DNA from: Pseudomonas sp. BBP2017
GTDB taxonomy: Bacteria > Pseudomonadota > Gammaproteobacteria > Pseudomonadales > Pseudomonadaceae
NCBI RefSeq assembly: GCF_003024385.1
Contig: NZ_PVZN01000013.1
Coordinates: 1 to 64,000, forward strand
Direction: 5' to 3'
Length of the DNA stretch: 64,000 nt
The notes below the pieces were generated by a model. The model saw nothing but the letters and a program-made list of their open reading frames with translations. It did no database searches and had not been told where the DNA came from. Made by a program: the position numbers and the translations under genes. Each line of letters opens with the position of its first letter. Positions within the stretch are counted from its first letter, which is position 1. Positions 25,390 through 34,535 of the stretch are shown in pieces.

Positions 25390-27042
25390 TCAGGCGCTGG
25401 CGGTCGAGGCCAGCGCAGCTTGTTGTTTGGCTATTTCCTGGTTGCGCAGGATAAAACGCTGCAGCTTGCCGCTCGGGGTCTTGGGCAGCTCGCGGACAAA
25501 CTCGATTTCGCGTGGATAGGCGTGGGCATAGAGGCGCTGACGCACATGCTGTTTCAGTGCTTCAGCCAGCTCCTCGCTGGGCTGCTGACCGCTAGCCAGC
25601 ACCACAAAGGCCTTGATCAGCTCGGTACGCTCCGGGTCTGGCTTGCCGACTACGGCAGCCTCGATCACTGCCGGGTGCTCGATCAGCGCACTCTCGACAT
25701 CGAAGGGGCCAACCCGGTAACCGGAGGTGGTAATCACATCATCGCTGCGGCCGACAAAACTGATACTGCCATCACTGTTGAGTTCGACGGTGTCACCGCT
25801 GAGGTAGTACTTGCCGACGAAGGACTTGGTCGGCAAGCCGTGATAGCCAGCGAACCAGCACAAGGGCGACTGTTCGCGGTCCACGGCGAGGATCCCTGGT
25901 TGGCCGGCCGGCAGCTCGTTGGCCTGCTCATCCAGAACGACGATGCGGTGCCCGGGAATGGCAAACCCCGCCGAGCCCAGGTGCACCGGGTGCTGCAGAC
26001 CGTGGTGGTTGCACAGCACCATGCCCAGCTCGGTTTGCCCGTAGTGATCGTAAATGGTCACCCCCAGCTCGTCGGCAAACCAGCGGATGACTTCCGGGTT
26101 GAGCGGCTCCCCGGCACTGCTGACCACCCGTAGGCGGCCCTTGATCGGCGCGCTGAATTCACTGCCGGCAGCGATCAGCAGGCGATAGGCGGTGGGCGAA
26201 CCGGCCAGGTTGCTGATGGCGTATTTGTTGATGACCCGGCAGGTACTTTCAACACTGAACGGACCATCGAAGAAGGTCGTGGAATGGCCCAGCGCCAGTG
26301 GCCCGGTCACGGCGTAGTAAAGACCATAGGCCCAGCCTGGGTCGGCGAGATTCCAGAAGTTGTCTTCCGGGCGCAGGTCGATAGCATCACGCATGTAGCC
26401 CTGGAAGGCGACGATGGCGCGCAACGGCACTTCCAGCGGTTTGGCCGGACCGGTGGTACCGGAGGTGAACATCAGCAGGAACGGCGCATCGGCGCCCAAC
26501 AGCACAGGCTCGCAGCGATCACTGGCAGCCGCCAGCGCCGTGTGGAAATCAACATCACCGGATCCATCCCGGGCGCCAACGCAGATGACCGTCGGGCACT
26601 CATGCACATCGTCGAGCTTGCTGCGGTTGAGCGGCTCGGTGACCACCACCTTGGCCCCGGACTGCTCCAGCCGGTGTTCGATGGCTTTAGGGCCAAAGGC
26701 CGTAAACAAGGGTTGATAAACCGCACCCAGGCGCCAGGTGGCCAGTACGGTAATCAATAACTCAGCGGTACGCGGCATCAACCCGGCGACCCGGTCTCCG
26801 GCACTCACACCCTGGGCCTTGAGCACATTGGCCAGGCGCGCCGCCGACTGTTGCAACTGCTCGAAGCTGTACTGGGCACTGCTACCATCGCGGCCCTCCC
26901 AGTTCAGTGCAACACGATTGCCGCCGATATGTCGGTCACAACATTCAACACAAGCATTGAGCGCATCGAGGCTGCCGTACAGGGCTGCGCTGGCCACCTG
27001 GGGATAGTCGAAGCCGCTTGCAGCCACGGAATAATCACGCAT
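25390..27042 (-). CDS. AMP-forming acyl-CoA synthetase
   Basis: This 550-residue ligase activates a carboxylic acid to its CoA thioester with ATP. It has the adenylation motifs FTSGTTGPAKPLEVP, YDHYGQTELG, YYLSGDTVELNSDG and the C-terminal catalytic Lys in KTPSGKLQRF. The family members closest by pattern act on short to medium acids, but the substrate is unproven. AGGAG precedes the ATG. It is the first gene of the five-gene acyl-CoA operon, and the AraC gene lies 146 bp upstream on the same strand. Confidence 0.92.
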   Translation of the reverse strand: MRDYSVAASGFDYPQVASAALYGSLDALNACVECCDRHIGGNRVALNWEGRDGSSAQYSFEQLQQSAARLANVLKAQGVSAGDRVAGLMPRTAELLITVLATWRLGAVYQPLFTAFGPKAIEHRLEQSGAKVVVTEPLNRSKLDDVHECPTVICVGARDGSGDVDFHTALAAASDRCEPVLLGADAPFLLMFTSGTTGPAKPLEVPLRAIVAFQGYMRDAIDLRPEDNFWNLADPGWAYGLYYAVTGPLALGHSTTFFDGPFSVESTCRVINKYAISNLAGSPTAYRLLIAAGSEFSAPIKGRLRVVSSAGEPLNPEVIRWFADELGVTIYDHYGQTELGMVLCNHHGLQHPVHLGSAGFAIPGHRIVVLDEQANELPAGQPGILAVDREQSPLCWFAGYHGLPTKSFVGKYYLSGDTVELNSDGSISFVGRSDDVITTSGYRVGPFDVESALIEHPAVIEAAVVGKPDPERTELIKAFVVLASGQQPSEELAEALKQHVRQRLYAHAYPREIEFVRELPKTPSGKLQRFILRNQEIAKQQAALASTASA

Positions 27043-27188
27043 CGTCAGACTCCTGGTTCTTATTGTTGGAGTAGCACCATGAATCTAACGATAGTCGCGC
27101 CGGACCGGCCCTGGGACAATGGCCAAAGCTGTCAAACTGGATGACTGGTTTGGCCCGTCGCCGACGCTGGAAAGGAAAACACTCGCCT

Positions 27189-28211
27189 TCAGCCCGGCAC
27201 CTGCCCTTGCAGGATCACCGTGCGATAGTGGCCCGGATTGCAGCCGAACCACTTGCGAAACGCTTTGTAGAACGAACTGCTATCAGCAAAGCCAAGGCGC
27301 TCGGCAATCTCGGCGAACCCTAGTTCAACCTCGGCCAGCCAGGTGATCGCCAGTTCCCGCCGCACACTGTCCTTAAGCCCCTGATAGGTCTGCCCTTCCT
27401 CTGCCAAGCGGCGGCGCAACGTCGAAACGGAAAGACACAGATGGCGCGCCAGGCTATCGGCATCAGGCCAGTGACCTGGGTCCATCTGGCGCAGGTCATG
27501 ACGAATACGGCGCGCCAGGCTGGCCGGGTCGCGGTACTTAACCAGGATGTTGCCGGGCGCCTCGGCGAGGAAGCGTTGCAATTCTTCCTCGCTGCGCCGC
27601 AGTGGCAGGTCAAGACAGTCCGCGGCGAAGATCATCCGCGAGCGCGGGCGATTGAATTGCAGGTTTTCCGAGAACATCACCCGGTAGTCGTCGCAGAAAG
27701 GCGGCTCTGCACAACGCAGTTCGATGGCCAGGATCGGAATACGCCGCCCAGCCAGCCAGCAGGCCACGCCGTGGACGATCATCCAGAAAGTGAAATAAGT
27801 GAAGGCACGTCGCGGCTGCTCACGGGGCTCGCCAATGACGATCTCGGCAAGACTCTGCTGGCGTATCAAGGCCGGCTGCAAGTCTTCGAGCATCAACGAC
27901 AGAAAGCTCAAGGCCGTATCCAGTCCGGCGCCCAGGGTTGGCTGGGCCATCGCCGCACGACAAAGAAAAGCCAGGCTGCCACTGCGTAAACCGCGCGGGT
28001 CCATGCCGAAGAATTCGTCGTTGCAGCGCCGCGCCAAAAGGCGCCAGAGCTGTGCATAGGCACTGGCCGGCACCCGCGCATCAGCTTGCTCAAGGATTGC
28101 CGGATCAATACCGATGCGGCTAAGCATCGCCTGACTCGGCGCCCCCGGCGCGCAGCTTTGCAGCAGTGCCTCGCGCACCAATTGCATGGAGATGGTGTCT
28201 TTGCCCGCCAT
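27189..28211 (-). CDS. AraC-family regulator (OruR-type, arabinose-binding-like N-terminus)
   Basis: This 340-residue regulator has an N-terminal ligand domain of the OruR/ArgR-AraC type (RTFLxLMLEDLQPALI-like LSFLSLMLEDLQPALI, PRRAFTYFTFW) and a C-terminal double HTH (LARHLCLSVSTLRRRLAEEG, IAERLGFADSSSFYKAFRKWFGCNPGHYR). It precedes the acyl-CoA operon on the same strand and is its likely activator. I use ATG 28211; a TTG lies one codon upstream. Tryptophan and aromatic residues in the sensing domain give no substrate clue. Confidence 0.88.
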   Translation of the reverse strand: MAGKDTISMQLVREALLQSCAPGAPSQAMLSRIGIDPAILEQADARVPASAYAQLWRLLARRCNDEFFGMDPRGLRSGSLAFLCRAAMAQPTLGAGLDTALSFLSLMLEDLQPALIRQQSLAEIVIGEPREQPRRAFTYFTFWMIVHGVACWLAGRRIPILAIELRCAEPPFCDDYRVMFSENLQFNRPRSRMIFAADCLDLPLRRSEEELQRFLAEAPGNILVKYRDPASLARRIRHDLRQMDPGHWPDADSLARHLCLSVSTLRRRLAEEGQTYQGLKDSVRRELAITWLAEVELGFAEIAERLGFADSSSFYKAFRKWFGCNPGHYRTVILQGQVPG

Positions 28212-28284
28212 CAACAGTACTTCGCCTTACCCGTCTTGTTTGACGGCCATCTTAGGGGCCGCAGCAGAAAATGCCAGCGCTGCT

Positions 28285-29148
28285 TTACAGCGTCGGCGCC
28301 AAGCCCAGAAACGCCTGGATCAGGCGCAGTTCGCGGCGACGCTGCAGACAGCCGATCATATGTCGATTGACCAGTCCCGGACCGCCAATCGCTCTCGCCA
28401 CCACACGCGGATCATGGCTGATCTCCACCGACGAAACGATACCGATGCCCAGCTCTGCCGCCACCGCCTCGGTGACCGCTTCGCGACTGTCCAACTCAAG
28501 CAACACCCGTGGCTGCACCTTGGCCTCGGCGCAGGCCTGATCGAATGTGCGCCGGGTAATCGAACTGGGTTCGCGCAGCACCATGATCTGGCGATCAAGC
28601 TTGGCCAGCGGCAACTCGCCCTTGCCATCCGCCCATGGGTGGCCGACGGGCAACAGGGCACACATCCGCGATTCACCCAGGCTTTGCAGGTGCAATCCTT
28701 TGCGTGGTTCGACCTCGGTCAACACGGCCACATCCGCATGTTCGCTCAGCAGCGCAGCCAGGGTTTCCTGGGCGTTGCCCAAGCGCAGGTTGACGGTAAT
28801 GCCGGGGTAACGTGCACGTAGCTGGGCAAGCATCGGCATGACCCGGTGCGGTCCATCGGCAGCCACTTCCAGGCGGCCGGTAAGCAACTGGCGATTGGCC
28901 TCAAGCATGGCCTGGGCTTCCTCGGCCAGACCAAACATCGCCCGGGTGATCGCTGCCAGGCGCGTGCCCTCCTCGGTCAGCTCGACACGCCGTGCGGTGC
29001 GCCGCAGCAGGGTGATCTGGTAATGCTCTTCCAAAGCCTTGATATGGCCAGTGACCGCCGGCTGGCTGATGAACAACCGCGCCGCAGCACGGGTAAAGCT
29101 GCCCTCGCGGGCCACGGCATCAAACGCGCGGAGCTGGAACAAATTCAT
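28285..29148 (-). CDS. LysR-family regulator, likely of 2-aminoethylphosphonate degradation
   Basis: This 287-residue regulator has a standard LysR winged helix (residues 1-60: FQLRAFDAVAREGSFTRAAARL, SQPAVTGHIKALEEHY) and a periplasmic-binding-like effector domain. It diverges from phnW, with 112 bp between the starts, and is therefore the likely controller of phnW and phnX. In Pseudomonas these genes are known to be induced by aminoethylphosphonate independently of phosphate starvation in some strains, so the ligand may be AEP; that is inference. Confidence 0.85.
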   Translation of the reverse strand: MNLFQLRAFDAVAREGSFTRAAARLFISQPAVTGHIKALEEHYQITLLRRTARRVELTEEGTRLAAITRAMFGLAEEAQAMLEANRQLLTGRLEVAADGPHRVMPMLAQLRARYPGITVNLRLGNAQETLAALLSEHADVAVLTEVEPRKGLHLQSLGESRMCALLPVGHPWADGKGELPLAKLDRQIMVLREPSSITRRTFDQACAEAKVQPRVLLELDSREAVTEAVAAELGIGIVSSVEISHDPRVVARAIGGPGLVNRHMIGCLQRRRELRLIQAFLGLAPTL

Positions 29149-29260
29149 ATCTATCGGCCTGACTTATGGCTGGCATAACAACAAACAATTTGATTGATGA
29201 CGCACAGAATTGCAACTTAGGCCCCGTAGTTTCAGCCCACCGCTTGTGAGGAACTTCGGA

Positions 29261-30367
29261 ATGAGCAACGCCCCTATCCTGCTGACCCCAGGTCCTTTGA
29301 CCACCTCGTCCCGCACCCGCCAAGCGATGATGGTGGACTGGGGTTCCTGGGACCGTGACTTCAACCAACTGACCGCCAGCCTGTGCGAGCAATTGCTGGC
29401 CATCGTCAACGGCGCCGACAGCCACCACTGTGTGCCCCTGCAAGGCAGCGGCACCTTCGCCGTGGAAGCCGCCATCGGCACCCTGGTACCTCGCGATGGC
29501 AAGGTTCTGGTACTGATCAACGGTGCCTATGGTCAGCGTCTGGCGAAGATCTGCAAGGTCCTGGGCCGCGCCTACAGCACTTTTGAAACCGCTGAAGACC
29601 AACCGACCACCGCGGCCGATGTCGGTCGCCTGTTGGCCGCAGATGCCAGCATCACCCATGTGGCGCTGATCCACTGCGAAACCAGCACTGGCATCCTTAA
29701 TCCGTTGCCAGAAATCGCCGAGGTTATCTCCCGCCACGGCAAGCGCCTGATCATCGATGCCATGAGCTCATTCGGTGCGCTGCCAATCGATGCCCGCGAA
29801 GTGCCGTTCGATGCCCTGATTGCCGCGTCCGGCAAGTGCCTGGAAGGCGTGCCTGGCATGGGCTTCGTTTTTGCCAACAAAGCCTCCCTGGCTGCCGCCG
29901 AAGGGAATTCGCCCTCCCTGGCCATGGACCTGCAGGATCAGCACGCCTACATGGCCAAGACCGGCCAGTGGCGCTTCACTCCGCCCACCCATGTCGTCGC
30001 GGCGCTGCACGAGGCGTTACTGCAATACAACGAGGAAGGCGGCCTGGCTGCCCGTCACCAGCGCTACGCCAGCAACTGCAAAGTGCTGCTCGACGGCATG
30101 GCAGCTATTGGCCTACGCAGCTTTCTGCCGAGCGAGATCCAGGCACCGATCATCGTGACCTTCCACGCCCCGAACGACCCACGCTATCAATTCAAGGAAT
30201 TCTACGAACGGGTCAAGGCCAAGGGTTTCATCCTCTACCCGGGCAAGCTGACCCAGGTTGAAACCTTCCGCGTCGGCTGCATCGGCGTCGTCGGACCGGA
30301 CGGCATGCAAGCTGCGGTGAACGCGGTGGCCGAGGTGCTGCGGGAAATGGAAGTACTGGACATTTGA
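29261..30367 (+). CDS. phnW: 2-aminoethylphosphonate-pyruvate transaminase
   Basis: PhnW transfers the amino group of 2-aminoethylphosphonate to pyruvate, giving phosphonoacetaldehyde and alanine. This 368-residue class-V PLP enzyme has [12 protein letters not shown] at the N-terminus, [28 protein letters not shown] and the PLP Lys in [18 protein letters not shown] precedes ATG 29261; an earlier in-frame start at 29210 would run into the LysR promoter region. It is followed after 30 bp by phnX, the next enzyme of the pathway. The enzyme is cytoplasmic. Confidence 0.95.
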   Translation: MSNAPILLTPGPLTTSSRTRQAMMVDWGSWDRDFNQLTASLCEQLLAIVNGADSHHCVPLQGSGTFAVEAAIGTLVPRDGKVLVLINGAYGQRLAKICKVLGRAYSTFETAEDQPTTAADVGRLLAADASITHVALIHCETSTGILNPLPEIAEVISRHGKRLIIDAMSSFGALPIDAREVPFDALIAASGKCLEGVPGMGFVFANKASLAAAEGNSPSLAMDLQDQHAYMAKTGQWRFTPPTHVVAALHEALLQYNEEGGLAARHQRYASNCKVLLDGMAAIGLRSFLPSEIQAPIIVTFHAPNDPRYQFKEFYERVKAKGFILYPGKLTQVETFRVGCIGVVGPDGMQAAVNAVAEVLREMEVLDI

Positions 30368-30397
30368 AGCGTTGCCACTCCCTCTAGGAATTTGCAC

Positions 30398-31225
30398 ATG
30401 AACTACAGCAACCCAACGCAACTGCAAGCCGCCATCCTCGATTGGGCCGGTACCGTGGTCGATTTCGGCTCCTTCGCACCGACCCAGATCTTCGTCGAAG
30501 CCTTTGCCGAATTCGACATCGAAGTGTCCATCGAAGAAGCCCGTGGCCCTATGGGTATGGGCAAGTGGGACCATATCCGCACACTGTGCGACCAACCGCA
30601 GATTGCCGAGCGCTATCGCAAGGTGTTTGGTCGCACACCCACAGATGATGACGTTAGCGCCATTTATGAACGCTTCATGCCCTTGCAGATCGACAAGATT
30701 GCCGTGCATTCGGCGCTGATCCCGGGCGCTCTGGACACGCTGACGGGCCTGCGCAACGACGGTCTGAAGATCGGCTCCTGCTCCGGCTACCCGAAAGTGG
30801 TGATGGACAAGGTGGTTGAATTGGCCGCTCAGAATGGCTACGTCGCTGATCATGTCGTGGCAACCGATGAAACCCCTAACGGCCGCCCTTGGCCTGCCCA
30901 GGCGCTGGCTAACGTGATCGCCCTGGGAATCGACGATGTCGCGGCCTGCGTCAAGGTTGACGATACCGTGCCCGGCATCCTCGAAGGTCGCCGCGCCGGC
31001 ATGTGGACCGTGGCGCTGATGTGTTCGGGCAATGCACTGGGGCTGACCTACGAAGGCTACCGCGCTCTGGCCGCAGATACCCTGGACAGCGAGCGCAAGC
31101 GCATCCACGCGCTGTTCGAAGGCTCGCGTCCGCATTATCTGATCGACACTATCAACGAGCTACCTGAAGTGATCGCCGATATCAATAAGCGCCTGGCTCG
31201 TGGGGAAATGCCGCAGTCAGTGTAA
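30398..31225 (+). CDS. phnX: Phosphonoacetaldehyde hydrolase (phosphonatase)
   Basis: PhnX cleaves the C-P bond of phosphonoacetaldehyde to acetaldehyde and phosphate. This 275-residue HAD enzyme has the nucleophile Asp15 in [10 protein letters not shown], the Schiff-base Lys56 in MGMGKWDHI and the acidic pair in [17 protein letters not shown] precedes ATG 30398. It follows phnW and completes the AEP pathway. No phosphonate transporter is encoded nearby. A REP hairpin follows its stop within 7 bp. Confidence 0.95.
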   Translation: MNYSNPTQLQAAILDWAGTVVDFGSFAPTQIFVEAFAEFDIEVSIEEARGPMGMGKWDHIRTLCDQPQIAERYRKVFGRTPTDDDVSAIYERFMPLQIDKIAVHSALIPGALDTLTGLRNDGLKIGSCSGYPKVVMDKVVELAAQNGYVADHVVATDETPNGRPWPAQALANVIALGIDDVAACVKVDDTVPGILEGRRAGMWTVALMCSGNALGLTYEGYRALAADTLDSERKRIHALFEGSRPHYLIDTINELPEVIADINKRLARGEMPQSV

Positions 31226-31231
31226 GTCGCT

Positions 31232-31280
31232 ATCGCGGGGCAAGCGCGCTCCCACTGTGGGAGCCGGCTTGCCCCGCGAT
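31232..31280. repeat. REP/BIME-type inverted repeat, also a likely terminator
   Basis: Two 23-base arms (31232-31254 and 31258-31280) form a near-perfect hairpin with the core ATCGCGGGGCAAGC and the GCTCCCAC/TGGGAGC inner part typical of P. putida-group REP elements. The same 14-base core recurs at 57459-57472. It lies between the convergent phnX and FMN reductase genes. Confidence 0.85.
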
Positions 31281-31295
31281 GACTCCCAGTTGATT

Positions 31296-31850
31296 TCAAG
31301 CCTGATGACGTTCGACCCACACCGCATACTTGTCAATAAAAGTCTGCAAAAACGGGCGAGTCTTTTCCGATAGTTTGCCACTCTCGTCAAACAGGCTCGC
31401 CGCCCCACCAATATAGGCCTCGGGCTGCTGCATGCACGGTACATCGAGAAATACCAGTGACTGACGCAGATGATGGTTGGCCCCAAAACCGCCCACCGCA
31501 CCAGGAGAAACACTGATCACCGCACCCGGCTTGCCGCTCCAGGCACTCTGCCCATAAGGCCTTGAGCCCACATCAATAGCGTTCTTCAACACCCCCGGCA
31601 CCGAGCGGTTGTACTCCGGGGTAACAAACAGTACCGCATGACTGCTGCGGATCTGCTCACGGAAGGCCTTGTAAGCCGCTGGCGGATCGACATCAATGTC
31701 TTCGTTATAAAGTGCCAGATCGCCAATCTCGACTATGTTCAATTTGAGGCTCGAGGGCGCAAGCTCCGCCAGCGCCAAGGCGACTTTGCGGTTGAAGGAT
31801 TCCTTGCGCAAGCTGCCGACGACAACGGCTACCGAATACACCTGGCTCAT
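31296..31850 (-). CDS. NADPH-dependent FMN reductase (azoreductase/ChrR-like)
   Basis: This 185-residue flavodoxin-fold enzyme has the FMN-phosphate loop VGSLRKESFNRK and the TPEYNRSVPGVLKNAIDVGSR motif typical of ChrR/YieF-type NAD(P)H quinone and chromate reductases. GGAAGT precedes ATG 31850. It reduces quinones or other acceptors in the cytoplasm and may protect from redox stress. It diverges from a 72-residue gene and converges on phnX across the REP element. Confidence 0.9.
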   Translation of the reverse strand: MSQVYSVAVVVGSLRKESFNRKVALALAELAPSSLKLNIVEIGDLALYNEDIDVDPPAAYKAFREQIRSSHAVLFVTPEYNRSVPGVLKNAIDVGSRPYGQSAWSGKPGAVISVSPGAVGGFGANHHLRQSLVFLDVPCMQQPEAYIGGAASLFDESGKLSEKTRPFLQTFIDKYAVWVERHQA

Positions 31851-31995
31851 GGTGACTTCCTGACATGTAGGACAAAGGAACTTGTAGGTATAGATGATCT
31901 GCCCAACGCCTGAAGTTTTTTTCCGCACGAGCAAAACTTACCCGGCCAATCAGTGGTCTATGCCTGACAGAAAACTTTTAGAGGTTGCACGGTAA

Positions 31996-32214
31996 ATGAC
32001 AGCAGTACTGGTCGGACAATTTCATGCACGGGACGCAGAAGGCCGCATCTACCCCGTTCATGAGTTTCAGGAAGCCACCCTTGAGGCCGACGGTAGTGCC
32101 GCATCCCTGCCTATCACCACTTACAAGCTGGCCATCGGCGACAAGGTCAACCACCTGGGCGACAATCGCTTCGAACTGGCGCGCAGTGGCGTCGAGCTCA
32201 TTCGCATTCCTTGA
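31996..32214 (+). CDS. Small conserved hypothetical protein
   Basis: This 72-residue protein has a beta-rich pattern (AVLVGQFHARDAEGRIYPVHEFQ, TTYKLAIGDKVNHLGDNRFEL). I recall similar small conserved proteins in pseudomonads beside the decarboxylase gene but know no function. Its 3' end overlaps the 3' end of the convergent decarboxylase by 17 bp. A GAGGTT stretch lies 12 bases before the ATG. Confidence 0.6.
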   Translation: MTAVLVGQFHARDAEGRIYPVHEFQEATLEADGSAASLPITTYKLAIGDKVNHLGDNRFELARSGVELIRIP

Positions 32215-34459
32215 TGCAATCGACGGTATAAATCCGCCCTTGCTCACGGGTCTCGTGCTGCAGGCCGTGCACGTCGGCGACAAAACCGGGAAAGCCGCTG
32301 TCGAAGGCAGCAGCAAAGGCCAGATAGTCAATGATTGAACGGGTTTCCTCGGTAAAACGTTCGCCCGGCATGACCAACGGAATCCCCGGTGGATACGGCA
32401 CCAGCATCACAGCGGCAACACGTCCGAGCAATTGGTCAATCGGCACCGCCTCCACCTCCCCGCGTACCATCCGGTCATAGGCATCGGCGGGTTTCATCAC
32501 CACTTCCGGCAAACGCGTGAACAGCCGTTTGAGCTGCTTGGCGGTAGCGTTGCTGCGATAACAGGCGTGCAACTGGTCGCACAGATCACGCAGGCCCAGC
32601 CCTTGATAGCGCACATGATCAAGACGGGCGACACAGGGCAGGCTTTCGAGCAGGTCGGTGTTGGCGTCATAGTTGCGTTTGAACTCCAGCAACTCGGTCA
32701 ACAAGGTGCCCCATTTGCCCTTGGTGATACCCATGGAGAACAGCACCAGGAAGGTATAGAGCCCGGTCTTTTCTACTACCAGGCCACGCTCCCAGAGAAA
32801 CTTGCTGACCACCGCAGCCGGGATCCCGTGTTCGCTCAACGCACCACCTGCGTTGAGCCCAGGCATGACCAGGGTGACCTTGATCGGATCAAGCAGCACA
32901 TAATCATCGCTGACATTACCAAACCCGTGCCAGTCCGCCTGCGGCGCCAACAACCAATCACTTGTACTCACTTGCTGCACACCCTCGACCTGCGGCGGTT
33001 GCCAGATACTGAACCACCAGTCGTCGGCGGCAATGTGCGTGCGCAAGTTGGCCATGGCCCGACGAAAACTCAGCGCTTCGTCGAACATTTCCTGCAACAG
33101 CGAACGCCCGGCCGGCCCCTCCATCATCGCCGAAGCCACATCCAGCGAGGCCAGGATGCTGTATTGCGGCGAGGTGGAGATATGCATCATGAACGCTTCA
33201 TTGAAACGGTCACGGTCCAACTGTCGCACACCGCCATCCTGCACATGGATCATCGAAGCCTGGCTGAAGGCCGCCAACAACTTGTGGGTCGAGTGGGTGC
33301 TGAACACCAGAGGGCTGTCAGCACTGCGCGAGGTGCCCATGGCATAGCGGCCGGCAAAGAACGGATGGAACGCGGCGTAGGCGTACCAGGCCTCATCGAA
33401 ATGCAGCACCTCGACACTGTTGCCCAGCATTTGCTTGATCAGCTCGGCGTTATAACAAAGCCCGTCATAGGTGGAGTTGGTCACTACCGCCAGTTTCACT
33501 TTAGGCGCCCGCCCCTGGGTCAGGGGATTGGCCTGGATCTTGGCGCGGATCGAGTCGGGGCTGAACTCGTTCAGCGGAATCGGTCCGATGATGCCGAGCT
33601 CATTGCGCTCCGGACACAGGTACACGGGAATGGCGCCCGTCATGATGATCGCGTGTACCACCGACTTGTGGCAGTTGCGATCCACCAGCACGAGATCATC
33701 ACGGCCAACCATCGAATGCCAGACGATCTTGTTGGCTGTGGAAGTGCCGTTGATGACAAAGAAGGTGTGATCGGCGCCAAAGTTCTTTGCCGCCCTGGCT
33801 TCAGCCGCCGCCAAAGGGCCGGTGTGATCCAGCAGCGAACCGAGCTCAGGGACCGAAACCGAGAGATCCGAACGCAAGGTGTTCTCGCCGAAAAATTGGT
33901 GAAACGCTAGCCCCACCGGACTTTTGCGGTAGGCCACGCCACCGCCATGCCCAGGTGTATGCCAAGAGTAATTGGACTGTGCAGTATGCTGCACCAGCGC
34001 TTTGAAAAAAGGTGGCAACAAACCATCCAGGTAATTGTGCGCCGCCCTTGCCACTTGCCGGGCCAGAAACGGCACGGTGTCTTCGAACAGATAGAGAATG
34101 CCGCGCAGCTGATTCAGCTCGCTCATGACTTCAGCCGGTGCATTCTCCAGGGTCACCTGTTCGCCCAGGGCAAAGATCGGCAGGTGCGGCGCACGCAGTC
34201 GGGCCAAGCGAATCAGCTCGACCATGTTCTGCAGCAAGTGAGTGTTCTCGCCAACGCCTTCAGCCGCAATCAGCATGCAGGCCAGGCCGTGATGGGTCGA
34301 GGCTAGCAGGCGGCCTTCGGCGTAATCGATAGCCGTAAGGATGCTGAAACCATCCTGGACCAGCTCCTCGGCAATACCGCGCACGCGCTCGCCGGCCAAG
34401 GTGTCGGCCTTGATATCGCGGTGAACGATCAGAACCGGGAACTTGAGGTCCTTGTACAT
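32198..34459 (-). CDS. PLP-dependent lysine/arginine/ornithine decarboxylase (LdcA-like)
   Basis: This 753-residue enzyme belongs to fold-type I basic amino acid decarboxylases, with an N-terminal wing domain (receiver-like, residues about 1-130). The PLP Lys lies in FSTHSTHKLLAAFSQA; STWHTPGHGGGVAY-like WHTPGHGGG and HFDEAWYAYAAFHP are family motifs. Synteny with dnaQ and rnhA points to PA1818 (ldcA) of P. aeruginosa, which converts lysine to cadaverine; this is from memory. No arginine-specific feature is visible, so substrate choice remains uncertain. It starts 76 bp downstream of the dnaQ gene on the same strand. Confidence 0.9.
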   Translation of the reverse strand: MYKDLKFPVLIVHRDIKADTLAGERVRGIAEELVQDGFSILTAIDYAEGRLLASTHHGLACMLIAAEGVGENTHLLQNMVELIRLARLRAPHLPIFALGEQVTLENAPAEVMSELNQLRGILYLFEDTVPFLARQVARAAHNYLDGLLPPFFKALVQHTAQSNYSWHTPGHGGGVAYRKSPVGLAFHQFFGENTLRSDLSVSVPELGSLLDHTGPLAAAEARAAKNFGADHTFFVINGTSTANKIVWHSMVGRDDLVLVDRNCHKSVVHAIIMTGAIPVYLCPERNELGIIGPIPLNEFSPDSIRAKIQANPLTQGRAPKVKLAVVTNSTYDGLCYNAELIKQMLGNSVEVLHFDEAWYAYAAFHPFFAGRYAMGTSRSADSPLVFSTHSTHKLLAAFSQASMIHVQDGGVRQLDRDRFNEAFMMHISTSPQYSILASLDVASAMMEGPAGRSLLQEMFDEALSFRRAMANLRTHIAADDWWFSIWQPPQVEGVQQVSTSDWLLAPQADWHGFGNVSDDYVLLDPIKVTLVMPGLNAGGALSEHGIPAAVVSKFLWERGLVVEKTGLYTFLVLFSMGITKGKWGTLLTELLEFKRNYDANTDLLESLPCVARLDHVRYQGLGLRDLCDQLHACYRSNATAKQLKRLFTRLPEVVMKPADAYDRMVRGEVEAVPIDQLLGRVAAVMLVPYPPGIPLVMPGERFTEETRSIIDYLAFAAAFDSGFPGFVADVHGLQHETREQGRIYTVDCIKECE

Positions 34460-34535
34460 TAGAGGGGACTGCTCCGAATGACGGGTCGGTCATTTCAGGG
34501 TAGAAGCTCGCCAGCCCCCTTGCGCGGATTCTTCC

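Noticed and set aside
32432-33910. 492-codon open frame on the plus strand opposite the decarboxylase gene
   Set aside because: It lies wholly within a gene with clear PLP-enzyme motifs, has a His/Gln/Arg-rich composition typical of GC-rich antisense frames and no domain.
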